Assembly (NCBI GenBank): GCA_030077755.1
Contig: JAQJZZ010000011.1
Coordinates: forward strand, 930,001-994,000
Direction: 5' to 3'
Origin: Filosporella fistucella
Taxonomy: Eukaryota; Ascomycota; Leotiomycetes; Helotiales
Length of the DNA stretch: 64,000 nucleotides
Shown: in pieces, positions 47,201 through 58,393 of the stretch
How positions within the stretch are numbered: position 1 is the first letter of the stretch
Layout of the letters: each line of letters starts with the position of its first letter
Notes under the pieces: model-generated
Databases searched by the model: none
The model's input: the letters and a program-made list of their open reading frames with translations, nothing else
Told to the model about the DNA's origin: nothing
Program-made: the position numbers and the translations under genes

Positions 47201-48656
47201 TCTCTGCCGACCTTGCTTGATGAGGCTCCTTCTGCCCCATCGTCTATCGATCATCGTGAGAACTACCTCAACATACGAGGGGCACACGACATTCTTATAT
47301 ATCTGAATCTAAGCCCCGGGTTGCGGCTTATCAGTCTTTGTTTTGACCAAGAGTGAACCAGCAATGGGGTCACTGCGATGATGCCATCCGAAAGCACCAT
47401 CACGCACGACAATCTAATCTCATCCTAAGAATGACTTGGCTGACAAGGTGTTTTATTCGCACGCTGACTCGAGAATCCCACGTTTCATTCCTATCTTTAT
47501 GTTTTTTCATCCGTATCCATTTACACGATTGCTATGAGAACGCTCATTCGACTTCGGCGGACCAAGACGACGATAAGTAAATGCCACATGGCTTCCTCTT
47601 TGGGCCGCTGAGGCTAGGTAACCTACATGATAGCACAGCAACCCTGGAAATGATATACGATGTTGCTATAACAGGCAACTCGATGCTATCCGGAAAATAA
47701 TAACCCAGTCAAATCTCGCGGTATCTGTCCGCTCGAACAAGGCTACGCTACAGTACTGTACTGTACGGTACGAACAGGACCTTGAGAGTTCTCCAGATCT
47801 CCGGTATCTCTTACCACTAGCTATCAGTTGGACCCGGCATAGGATAGCCTGGAGGGTCACTTACATGTCACTGCCATGGATTCAAGAGCAAACCGGTAAG
47901 GATTCTGTTCTTTATCAATACTTCTCGTTGGCCGCCACTCGAATCTTGGATATGGCTTGGAGGAGAAGAGATAGGGCTGCAGTAAGGTACCCTCATACCA
48001 TAGACCAAATACCTTCCTCTGACATCTGGATGCTGCAGATTAGGGGTCTCGGCGGGAGACAAAGTCCGGCAAGAGAGTTCCTCCCGCACGTGGCAGTGTG
48101 ATACGGGCAATATTGTTAAAGATATCTGATTCCTTATCTGTGGCTTGGGCAGCATTGAAAATTCTTCAAATACCAGGCGCTCCCCCCAGTACCTCCAACA
48201 CTTTCTAATCTTTTTCTGCCCCGTTGTCGCATTTCTATCTCAAGGCAGGCCTGAGTGCTGAAGTTACATTCAAGTTACACAATTGGAACAACTTATACAT
48301 CCACCACGTGATCATGTTAGCTTCCAGCAGGATGTACAAGTACAAGTGCTTACCTTTCAATAAAGTACTGAAAGGCCGGGGCTTCAATTCCTCGCCTGCG
48401 CGTTGTATTCTTACTCCATCAAAGATCCAAGGCTGCTATGGGTCTTCAGATATTCCTGACGAGATGGAAGAACAAAGGCAGCTATACCTCTTCAAAATGC
48501 CTTTGGGATAACAACATTCTTTGTCTAACTCCCTTCCGGATGCGTCAATTACAATGTTCTCCGTCACAAGTGTAACACGATCTCATCACAAATTTGTTCG
48601 TTCCTTCAGCATAGTTTGATCTACTATCAAGTCAAAGTTGAGCATTTTTCATAACC
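41251..48656. other. About 7.4 kb with no supported gene
   Basis: Both strands carry only open frames under about 155 residues. These overlap each other, lack family resemblance and do not join into larger products with plausible introns. No rRNA, tRNA or transposon ends were recognised. The sequence is not especially AT-rich, so it does not look like a mutated repeat island. The last few hundred bases before 48657 are probably the promoter of the WSC gene. Confidence 0.5.
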
Positions 48657-50566
48657 ATGGCTCCTGGCCATTGTCATTCTCTGTATGTCACAGCAGGGCT
48701 ACTAACATATATGGCTCTGACAATCATTGCACAAGAGACCTCAGTAGGTATATCAGTTCCTGCACTTGTGCAAACGTTGGAGGTAATTTTGTCGACGGTT
48801 GTTGAGTCAGAGATCGAATTAATACTAGTGGACCCCAACTCACCACCAACTGTTGTGCCAACTCTCTTGTCACCAGAGGCTTCACTCCTAAGACCAATTC
48901 AAGCTGCTCTACCTACAACTGAAATTCCTGCTACGACACCACATGTAATTTCACGAGCTCCATTACCCATATCACCGAACCCCGCCCCTCCTCCAGCATC
49001 TACGCCTTCACCCACTCCGCCTACTTTAAGGTTCATCTCAGTAGCTCCAGAATCCATACCTACAACAGAACCGAGTACTACCTTCTCTCAACCCACAACG
49101 CCCAGCCTTCAATCACTAGCAGTTGTATCGGGTAGTCCAACCTATGAATACATAGGATGCTACAATGAACCACCATCAAGTTCGCCCGGCAGCGCTTTTG
49201 GGGCACCTGGGTCATATATTAGCCCAATAGTTTCTTCTCCAGATGTTATGACTGTTCCACTTTGTCTAGAGGGTTGTGCCTCAGCAATGGCACTTAATGG
49301 TGAAGGTTCGTACATGTACGTAGGCTTGGAGAATAGTCGGTAAGTGTCAGCCACATCTTTCTAAGTTGTCCTGACCATTTCTACAGAGAATGCTATTGTG
49401 GTCTCACTCTTTCATCCTCCAGCAATCCGGTATCCTCTACGTTCTGCTCGTCTCCATGTGCTGCCGCTGACCAGACCACCTGTGGAGGCCTAGGCTTCCT
49501 ATCTATGTACAGACATCGCCGCCTCAACTTCAGTAATGCAATGCGACCCAAGAACACCACAGTCCTGTCCCATGCTCCGAATCGCAAATCAAGTCCAAAC
49601 ATGGTAGCTATATATGCCGGTGTGGCTACTGGATTATTCGTCATCTGCTCTATCATGGCCCTCTGTATTACCCTTTTCATCCGCCGCAGGAATCGCAAAG
49701 ACGAAGCATCTCGCCGCGAAAGCCTCTCCGTTATCGCCAACAATGATAAAGGAACTTTTATCGGTGGCTTCAAATTAACTCAGGCACAGACCCAAGAGAA
49801 GAAATCTGGGAAAGGTTACCAAGAAGACAGCGAGAAACGGGGTAGTGAGAGCACGAGAGGAACGTTTATGGGTGCTCGGAAAGCGGACGAGCATCATAGC
49901 TCTATCAAGGAAACTGGATTACCAACAGCAAGATTAGAAGAGAAGCCTTTACCCCGTCTTCCAACCCAGAGAAACGAATCGGGCTCTGCGTCAGGTGGGA
50001 ATAAGAGATTTGGTCTGGTTGTGCAGGATGAAGATTTCCAGGATAAGGGACCGAAGATACAGCCGGTGGTCCAGACGAAAGCGGCTGGGGATATGCATCG
50101 AAGTGCCTTCGAAGCATGGAAGAAAGGCGTCGTACCTCCTTCGCCGAGAGCATCTGTGAATAGTGGGATGGGTGGCAGGAGAATGGAACCCCAGGAAGAA
50201 AGGAGAGGAAGGACTTTAACGAGAAATCTGGCTGGCGACAGTGCTGAGAATAGAGCAAGAGAAAGGAATGTTTCGGTCGAAGTCTCCACGCCAATTCGAG
50301 AGTTTCCTCCTCCGTTGGAGAGCGCGGGATGGGGAGATATCGATCTAAATGCTTCGACCACATCTCTCCCTATCCCGTCCGTTCCGACTCTCCGTTCCAC
50401 ATCTTCATCCGCTCAGTCCACGACCAGACCTCCTCTCCCGATTCCTACCATCCAACTCCATCGCGTAAGCGGAGAAATCGATACTTCGACATGGGACACT
50501 GTAGATTTGGGACCAGCGATTGAGAGAGAGGGGGGGGAAGGTAGAAAGTATCGTCAAGGATATTGA
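48657..50566 (+). CDS. WSC-domain cell-wall sensor-like membrane protein (possible frameshift near the end)
   Basis: The model is join(48657..49339,49387..50566), 620 aa. A hydrophobic N-terminal signal is followed by a Pro/Ser/Thr-rich region. A WSC cysteine domain starts at about residue 162 (YIGCYNEPP, then CLEGCASAM, RECYCGLTL, FCSSPCAAAD). A single membrane helix lies near 302-324 (YAGVATGLFVICSIMAL) with RRRNRK as stop-transfer, and a cytoplasmic tail of about 300 residues follows. This is the architecture of Wsc-type stress sensors that report wall damage to Rho1 and the cell-integrity pathway. The reading frame ends just after a run of eight G (about 50530-50537). With one G fewer it would continue about 35 more Lys/Glu-rich codons to TGA 50670-50672, so the annotated C-terminus may be a homopolymer artefact or allele. 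Confidence 0.85.
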
Positions 50567-50672
50567 GAAGAAGAAGCCGGAGAGACCGAAGAGGACGGAT
50601 GATGGGAAGGAATTGGAGAGTCCGATTAAGGATGATAGTCCGACTTTTGGGGAGGAGGAGAAAAAGGTGTGA

Positions 50673-51639
50673 AAGTAGGGGAAGAGAAGGTATCTAAACG
50701 GTAGGTGATAACGAGGGCGGATGCTAAAGTGAGGTTCAGCGGTTATAGATTTCGGAGGCTCGGAGTAGAGGGCCAAGATTGGGCGAAAGGGGTTTGAGGC
50801 ATCTTTTTGGGGAATGATAGTTCTTGTATAGACTTATATGATATGGGCAGTATACGATTTGACGTGGATTTAGCTACATACAGAAAACGAATACGTGTCG
50901 AAATTTATACGAATCTCGGATTTTAAATGTAGAAGAGACTGTGGACTCTTGAAAACAGAATCGTTGAGAGTGAAGCATAGCGTAAAGTAGTAAATTTTAG
51001 GTCTTATGAGAATAAATCGCAAATCAGGAAGGCCACAATATATGGCTCCCATTGACTTTAGCATTGGGTGGACAAAACGTCATGGGGAGTGAGTATACAC
51101 ACTATACTTCCTCCCGGTCGTGGCCATCTAAGTCGCTTTACTGAATACATTGATTCGACTAATAAGAGGTAATATTTCTGAGAGAACATGCAATTCGGAA
51201 AAGTGCGTATTATGATACTACGTCCATTCTGGGATTGGAAGATTTATATGACTAAACCTGACACAGCCGGGACAACTCCGTCATTCAAGGTGGACAGGTT
51301 CGAGTGTATTGCAACGCGACACAATTGTGCTCATAAAAATTGCGGCCAACACTCGTTGCACAGACGAAGTCTGTCTTGCTCTGGCATTTCAACGATAAAC
51401 GTGAATGCCTCTCTCCGTGCAAATATCCTCGCCATCGGCAACTCCTGCCCCGTATCCAGCCCCGAGATATGTTCCCCCACCTACGCGGATTTGTTGGGTT
51501 TGTCCTTCGTGAAATAGGATGCTCTGTCAATACGCCTCCCCTCATACCGACCTGACGGTATATATCTCCCCTAAACTTCCTCTCCAGCCTCGAAATATCC
51601 CCCTTACCAAAATCTTGTCCCGATCCCTTTACCTTCCTC
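50673..51639. other. Convergent 3' region
   Basis: This lies between the WSC gene (plus) and hsk3 (minus). Short open frames only; no gene is recognised. Confidence 0.5.
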
Positions 51640-51954
51640 TCACCCCTCCCTCCCCTTCTCCTTCCCAGCAATCGTCTCCTCTCCCAAGACCTTACTAGCA
51701 GCCATAAACAGCCCCCCATGAAACGCGCCTAAACTCTTGATACTCTCTGCCTGCACGCTCGTCATTCGCAGTAGATTCTCCAGATCAGCCAGATTAGCTG
51801 AGAGCTGAGCGAGTTGTGCATGTAGATGAGACTGTGTGTTGTTAGCTGTGATATTCAGATATGGAGGGGGAAGAGGTACCAGTTGTCGCGGTTTTATGCT
51901 GCTTGGGGCGGTGGAGAGGCGGGGTGCTGTGGTAGTTGGGAGTCTGGATGTCAT
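51640..51954 (-). CDS. hsk3: DASH complex subunit Hsk3
   Basis: This is a single exon of 104 aa from ATG 51954; the open frame extends upstream to 52152 but the added part is not family-like. The core QLAQLSANLADLENLLRMTS followed by VQAESIKSLG and GLFMAASKVLGEE is the Hsk3 family signature, a short amphipathic coiled-coil region. Hsk3 is one of ten subunits of the fungal DASH/Dam1 ring, which couples kinetochores to microtubule plus ends. The N-terminal Pro/Ser/Thr-rich stretch of about 40 residues is longer than in yeast, as usual in filamentous fungi. Confidence 0.88.
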   Translation of the reverse strand: MTSRLPTTTAPRLSTAPSSIKPRQLVPLPPPYLNITANNTQSHLHAQLAQLSANLADLENLLRMTSVQAESIKSLGAFHGGLFMAASKVLGEETIAGKEKGREG

Positions 51955-52871
51955 GTTGATGATGTTTCTTTGGTGTTGGTTGGAAAGATTTTGGGATCGT
52001 GCTTTGTTCTGTGGTTGTGAGGAATATGAGGATGTGGGGTTGATTGTCGCGTTGAGGAAGGGAAGTAAATAGAGGATATGTGCACGGACCACCAGGTTGT
52101 CTTCACAATCACAAGTATTTTGGTTTCTTTCTTGTTTACACTCCCTATGCAAGGCTTCACAGTTGTGATTTGTATTGCATACTTCGTTCGTGCTTCCGTG
52201 GCTCGGGTCCTAAAGCTCCGTATGCTTCAGTATCTCTAGTCTGGATCTCCTGTACTACTACCGGTAGCTGTCTGTTTACTCCGTGAAGGTTTTCTTCAAG
52301 AGGAGCTGGTCCAAAGTCGCAGATTTCCCATGACCAACATTCTGAGAAGTTCTCTACAGAAAGAGGTAGTAGCTGCTGCATGGATTCCTGTGTCTGAAGT
52401 TCTCAATCCTCTTCGTATTGAACTATAACACGACGAAGGTCACAGACATGTTCTCAATTCAGAATTTCCATCATCACAAGGCTGATTCTATGCCGAGATC
52501 GATGTCTCATGCATGCAGTCCGTATAAAGTTATGACCGCTCCAGAAATAGAAAGGAACCACGTTTCCCCGGATGCGGGGCAGCAGGTACCGATGATGGTG
52601 GTATGATATGCATATGTTTTGAGCTTTACTTATCACTTTGCAATGCCAAGTCACAGTGCTACCTCGTATTCCGTTTATCCTGGGTTTAACCCAACGCCAC
52701 GTTTGAATCTGGCGGACTTGTATTCCGGTGGAGAGCAAATATTCCTGGTTGGAACAGGAGATATATCAGGATAATATCCGAATATCATCAACCCATTTTG
52801 GATTGTTTTTCCAAACTGTTCCCAAGTCAGATTCATTTCACAAGCAAATTTCCCTGAAAGCTATATCCAAG
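51955..52871. other. Divergent promoter region, no further gene seen
   Basis: This separates hsk3 (minus) from the small secreted protein gene (plus). Open frames here have no family resemblance. Confidence 0.45.
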
Positions 52872-53445
52872 ATGAAGCTCCTCATCCCTTTTGCTGCAAC
52901 TCTTTCCGCTGTAGTGGCAGAAGTTTTGTTCAACTGCGGTCCCAATTTCGAAGCAGGCTGTTGTTCTCAATTCTTTACCAACCCATTTGATGAGTATGCA
53001 TCTGGCATTGGCTGTATGTTTCTCCCTATTCCTTCTATTCAATATATATCCTGCTTGATACTGACTCAGCTCTAGGCTCAATTGCCGGACCGGTCATAGT
53101 CAGTGACCCAGTTCCTACACAAATAGGATGGCGATGCGATAGCACTCTTACAGCTGGCTGTTGCGAGCAAATCGTAAGCTTCATTCGATTCATGACGCTG
53201 GATTCCAAGCTAAAACTTGTCAGACTGGCACTACACCACCAATTCCTTGGTTATGTCAATTGAAGACAGCGTCTTCGACCACTTCCACATCCAAAACATC
53301 GTCAACTTCTATTTCAAAGACAACATCTACATCATCGTCAAAGATAACATCAAGTTCGTCCAAAACAACATTGAAGACATCCACAAAGACTATATCAAAG
53401 ACATCTTCGAAAACCTCTGCAACTCCTACCAGTGTTTGCCGTTAG
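52872..53445 (+). CDS. Small cysteine-rich secreted protein with Ser/Thr/Lys-rich tail
   Basis: The model is join(52872..53013,53070..53173,53224..53445), 155 aa. Residues 1-17 are a clean signal peptide (MKLLIPFAATLSAVVAE). The mature part has two short repeats with the same spacing, NCGPNFEAGCC and RCDSTLTAGCC. The last 65 residues are an almost pure Ser/Thr/Lys low-complexity tail (for example SSTTSTSKTSST), likely heavily O-mannosylated. The third exon start was set at 53224 because the earlier AG leaves the frame. Small size, signal peptide and paired cysteines fit an effector-like or wall-associated protein. It is not a classical hydrophobin (cysteine spacing differs), and the function is unknown. 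Confidence 0.65.
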
Positions 53446-53929
53446 GTGTTTTGACAATAGGACATCAAACATTTCTGGGTCATAATCTTATTGCCCAAAT
53501 TTGCAAAGTGTTAAATGATCATGTTCACAGAATTGAGAAAAAATTGGATTTTTATCTGCAAGTACTATTGGTTTATTGTGCCTCAAATCCATGAATCGTG
53601 ACCTAATCTAGATCTCTCTTTGCTGGTAGTTATCCAAAAATTCTATAGACAAACTTTTTACCCATTTCCATAAAGCCATATATTCATTTCTCTAATCTCT
53701 TAGTCTTTCAAAGTGTTAGAAAAAGGCTGTCCTTCTCTACTCAGTGGCGTGTCGTCCAATTGGAATGCATCTGCGTCCTGATAATCCAATGCGATTTTGT
53801 ATCTCGGAAGTATTGCAGGTATATCTTAGTCCAGTAAGGAAAACCAAAGGGCAGAGGACATGGAACTTTTTCTTCGTCATTTACATAGACGAAAAAACAT
53901 CTATATGGCAATGAAAGACAGAATAGACT
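53446..53929. other. 3' flank of the secreted-protein gene
   Basis: AT-rich sequence without a recognisable gene, leading into the repeat arrays. Confidence 0.45.
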
Positions 53930-54240
53930 CCTAGTGGCACTACTTTCGCTAGTGCGGATGTTTTCCGTTCTGCAACGAGATACTTGAAGTAGCTATTATG
54001 TTAGTGAAGGGATAAGATTTCTTTATTCGTTATACAACGAAATGCCTGCAGCATTTAATATACTACTAAAGATAGGATGAAATTTTTTAGTCGTCTTGCA
54101 ACGAAATTCCTACAGCCGCTATCGTGCCACTGAAGATAAGATGAAAATTTTCTAGTCGTCTTGCAACGAAATCCTTATAACTCTGTTGTACTACTGAAGA
54201 TAAGATGAAAATATTCAGGTCGTCTTGCAACGAAATGTTC
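53930..54240 (+). repeat. Tandem array A, about 64-bp units containing TGCAACGAAAT
   Basis: Units share GATAAGATGAAAATTTTCTA, TCGTCTTGCAACGAAAT and a CTACTGAA segment. CAACGAAAT occurs at about 54035, 54099, 54164 and 54228, spacings of 64, 65 and 64 bp, with a weaker unit near 53970. This is a true head-to-tail array of at least four copies. Confidence 0.8.
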
Positions 54241-54263
54241 GCGACTTGAAGCATTTCGTTGCA
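54226..54263. repeat. 12-bp perfect inverted repeat joining the two arrays
   Basis: TGCAACGAAATG (54226-54237) and CATTTCGTTGCA (54252-54263) are exact reverse complements around a 14-nt spacer. The point marks where array A switches to the opposite orientation (array B). Confidence 0.85.
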
Positions 54264-55250
54264 CTCCGCCGAGCCTCCCGCCGCTAAACTAGCTCTCGAC
54301 AGGATTTGTTCCTAAGGTCCTTGCACTCCTTCTAGTCTCTCGGTGCTTCCTCTTTTAGTCTCCAAAGGGCAAATTGAAGATTTCGTTGCGTTCCGTCGTT
54401 TTTCTGCCGCTTTCTTTCTCGGGCTAAGACCGAGCCATTCCTTCTTAGCTGACAGGAAACTCAATCCATTTCCTGCTCTCACTCTAATCTTCAAGGCGTG
54501 CTGAGCATTTCGTTGCATTCCGTCAATCACTTGCCGTTTTAAAAACTTACCTTAGTATCCTAAAAGATGCTTGACAACATTGACACTTTCATTGCGTTCC
54601 GTCAATCTCTTATGGTTTTAACAGCTGATATAGCTTCCTAAAGAGTTTCCAACACTTTCGTTGCACTCCGTTAAGCCTTTTTTTTGCTTTCTTCTCTTGT
54701 CCTATAGTCTACAATAATATTTTGTTGCGTTCCATAATCTCTTGCCGTTTTAAGAGCCTGTCTTCTTAGCTTCCTAGAGGGGCTTTCACAAATTGACACT
54801 TTCGTTGCATTCCGTCAGACTCTTTGCTACTTTCCTATCTTGCCTCTAGTCTTTACTAAACCTTTTGTTGCGTTCCGCAATGTCTTGCCGTTTTCAAAAC
54901 CCGAGGAGGCTTTGACAAATTAACAATTTCGTTGCATTCCGTCAAACCTTTTGTTGCTTTCTTCCCTTAGCCTAGAGTCTATAACAATATTTTGTTGCGT
55001 TCCGCAATGTCTTGCCGGTTTAAAAACATATCTTAGCTTCTCAATATGCGTTGACAATTCAGGTTTCGTTGCATTCCGTCAAGCCTTTTTCCGCTCTCCT
55101 CTCTTACTTTAGGACTATACTGATATCTTATTTGGACGCCGTCAAACTTCCCACCGCCTGCTCACTCTTGAGAAGGCCTGCTAGAGTCCTTGTCGTGCTC
55201 GTTAAGCCCTCGAAAATTTCCTTTCTTGGTAGAAACTGCGTTTCGTTGCA
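54252..55250 (-). repeat. Degenerate array B, about 12 copies of TTTCGTTGCATTCCGTCAA
   Basis: The motif TTYGTTGCRTTCCGTCAA, reverse-oriented relative to array A, recurs at about 54255, 54381, 54508, 54587, 54656, 54721, 54800, 54863, 54927, 54990, 55063 and 55240. Two subtypes tend to alternate (TTTCGTTGCATTCCGTCA and TTTTGTTGCGTTCCGCAATG with CTTGCCGTTTT), suggesting an older composite unit near 130-140 bp. No open frame is conserved through it, so it looks non-coding. Confidence 0.75.
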
Positions 55251-55849
55251 TGACGGTCATGGGCGGTCTACCTTCACTTCTTTGGTTTGTGCCCCCATGT
55301 CCCTAGGGCAGCAGAAAGATCAGTTTTTGCGTTTTCTTGTATGTCGACTTTGCGTACCCTTGTCACTTTCAATTCGTCGTCTACATTAAGTCTTGACGAC
55401 AAATTCGTTACGTGCTATCATGCTTCTCGTTTTGCTCTCTGCTGGGACAAAATGTCTACAGCTGTCTGCATATTTCCCGGCTCAGCTCACTTGGTTAACT
55501 CGTTCAATGGTACTTCATGCTGCTTATCACTTCCGTTGTGCAATGAAAGCTGGCTCTCACTGCTTGGGAGCACTATGTTGAATTTCATTCATTTAAAATA
55601 TTGATGTCCCACCGAACAGAACAGAGACGCAGAGAGATAAAGTTGCAGAAAAATATTCTCATTCATGGTGTTGCCACCTTTGTATTTCTCTAAAATATGT
55701 TTTGTCATGAAAGTCATCCCCAAGGTCATCCCTTCTTGTATCACCCACTAAATTTTTCTCTGCCGTATCTCATTGCTCATTCCGTCGTCCAATCATTCTG
55801 CCCTACCAAAAACTCCTATGGTCCAAGAGCCCCTGCCTCGATAATTTCA
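55251..55849. other. Right flank of the repeat arrays
   Basis: No gene is recognised. Open frames on the plus strand cross from the repeat tract and are not family-like. Confidence 0.45.
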
Positions 55850-56964
55850 TCATTCCGCCTTCCACCAAGCTTGTGCCTTTGCACAATTAGTCGGAGCTGT
55901 TGTCCGAGGTGCGCATGGCCTTAATTGAGGGATCTGAAGTCTGCTGAAAGCAAGTGCTACATCTCTCATACAACCCGGTAGCCCCAATCCGTCCATTTCA
56001 TCAGAGCGGAAGACACGAAAGGCACTCTTTAGGACTATATACGTTGAGCGCATCCAATATCGGATCCCTCGAGTATTGCCGATATAAATTTGGAGAAGCA
56101 GGATGAGATAGCATGCTACAAAGGAGGTTTCCCATGTTGAAGTATCAGCCACACCTCCCACTTTGAACAGTCTCTCCTTCAGAAGTTGGATCGCTGAGGT
56201 CACATTGGAAAGCTGTTGCTTTCGTCCTGGTCTAGATCGTGTGCTGACCGATGGATCATTTCTGCAATGTAGAGATGACAGTGCAATTGTCAAGTGACGG
56301 ATGCAGGGATCCACGAATGCGACTTGCATGAGGAATGTCCAGATTGGATCCGCCATGAAACCACACTGCTCTGCGTAGCATTTCTCCAAGTACTGGAAGT
56401 CGTGCCCATCTTTCTTGGAGAGGTGGAATGGCAAGATGGGAAGAGTCGGATCTGTGGCTACCTGTGTGGGCTGCATTTTGCGTAAACGCTTCAAGATCTT
56501 ATAGTATGGGAGTGAAGACGATCTTTTTGGGGGTATCGGTGGCTGTGACCGTGTGATGGGGAGATATACGATGTCACCCTTTCGAGGGGTTTGCGAGCCG
56601 GTTGGCCATTGAAGTTCGGTGTCAGAGTAATTCTGATAGTGAAGTCTGCAGACTGTTAGACATTTTCGCCGGTGTTTTGAAGGGGTACTCACTTGCAAAG
56701 ATAGCAACTCTTGCTCTTCTTCCCCAGCCCTAGATTTTTCCATTTTACTGACTGAGAGGCAGTTATCGAACACTCTCTCTTCTCAGAGAACCCACATCCC
56801 TTCTCATCAATTGAAGATTTCGTCTGCACAGATACCTTCCTCTTTACCACCTTTTCTGTATTCAGAAAAGTCACCACCACCCTGGCTTGAGAAACAGTCC
56901 GCCATAGAAGCTTCGCCGAATACAACGCGTTCGACAAAGGACCCTCAGCCTCGCCCATGATCAT
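55850..56964 (-). CDS. Fungal transcription-factor-like protein, probably truncated
   Basis: The model is complement(join(55850..56645,56693..56964)), 355 aa. The second exon has a region I associate with the middle part of Zn2Cys6 regulators: EKCYAEQCGFMADPIWTFL, FVDPCIRHLTIALSSLH, then VACYLILLLQIYIGNTRG and RYWMRSTYIVL. A proper Zn2Cys6 cluster is not visible; only a CYLC segment lies at the splice junction where the cluster or its linker would be expected. The protein stops soon after PGCMRDVALAF, far short of the 500-700 residues of typical family members. It may be a decayed or naturally short paralogue. It borders the repeat arrays, which could explain loss of its C-terminal part. Confidence 0.5.
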
Positions 56965-58393
56965 AACTTAAAACATAAAGTATAATAATTGGACCCAGCT
57001 CAACGGCACGATCTCAAGATCGAGGAACCGAGACATTTTGTAAGGACAGCCCTCGCACTTCAAAGAAAACGCGTTTCCTTTCAAATTTCAAGAACCATGC
57101 TCTACACGCTGGGAAAACATGGAGGGGTAGCTCCAATCGACAGGGCAGTACTGGATACCAAACTCTACGTTGTAGCGCTCTGACTATTTCAGATGATCGA
57201 CGCAGGGAAGACGAGCTCGAGCGCTTGATACACACACCAATGGAGAGAGAGAGCCCGAGATTAATGCCATGCGTGAGAAGATATGCGGGGCAAGGCTGGG
57301 AAAGAGAAGGCGGGATACAACATCAGAGTTGTAAACGGTGTTGTTTCTGGATGTGTTTGTGCAGGTCTGCTGCGGAAAGGGCTTGTTCATGCTTTCCAAA
57401 GAAATCTCCGGAATGGAATTATCCAGCCAATTACCAAATATTGGCTCTCGCAACGGTACTTGATAGATAATTAATTATAGACCGCTATTTACTGTTGCCA
57501 AACTTTTGCAAACTGCTTTTTGTGAATAGCTTTGCATACCCCACTTGTTCTATGCTTGCTTGCAGAGCTTCTTTATGCACGTGTTGCAAGGGTGGAGATA
57601 CGAATGTCACCTGGTTTTCTCGTGGCGGTCAGCAAACATGGATGGCATCAACGACTCAGCATTGACCATTTCCAGCCATTCTGGCTCCAGAATTGTCCTA
57701 AAGCGGAGACACGATATCAAAGTTTCCCGCCCGAGGTTATCGAGGGAGTGGGATATAGGAGCGGAGCTCCGCTGCTCGGATGGAGAAGGCAGGGATATAT
57801 AGTATCGTCTGAGAGTCCCATAGAATAGAGTGCAGAATCGATACATTTTCTACATTGTTCAGCCTCCTTTTTTCTTGCGTGGGATGATTGCGGTTGAGAG
57901 AAATGCCGCTGCAGAACACATGTGAAGTTTGCACTTGGCGGCTTCTACATTTCCCTCAAGGAGGGGTCGGTTTTGCAGGGTAGGGTAAAGCAAGGATTTT
58001 GTCGGTCAAGGGTACGGTGGTAATTTCATGCAAGTGACAAAAGAAAATACTATTTTGGAAAGCTCCCAAGATAGTGTAGAGTTATGTAAGGTATATGCTT
58101 TGCATAGAATTGGGAGTTGAAGCTCGAAGTGGTTGATGATCTGCGAACACTTGGTCAAAGGAGACTTTACCGCATAAGACGAATATCTGGTAACTCTACT
58201 AGGACACATATTTTCCAGAGAGTCAAGAAATGAGCCAAAAGTTTGGATTCTTGGGGGAATTAAACAAATATGCTATTTCAAAGAACGTGGTACCAAAGAT
58301 TGACCGAACCTGTCAAGTCATTCCACCGCCATTACCGCCATATTACCCAAACATTTCAAAGCACCAGAAGTAACTCATTCATCACATTCTCCA
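56965..58393. other. Intergenic, no gene seen
   Basis: This is 1.4 kb upstream of the transcription-factor-like gene and downstream of the O-methyltransferase. Only short overlapping open frames are present. Confidence 0.5.

Noticed and set aside
49894..50400. Long frames antisense to the WSC gene
   Set aside because: They lie inside a well-supported coding exon on the other strand and are shadows of it.
53930..55250. CRISPR-like spaced repeats
   Set aside because: Repeats are degenerate, unevenly spaced and invert at 54245; the flanking genes are eukaryotic with introns. It is treated as a satellite-like array.
55051..55604. Plus-strand frames crossing the end of array B
   Set aside because: They start inside repeat units and have no conserved content.
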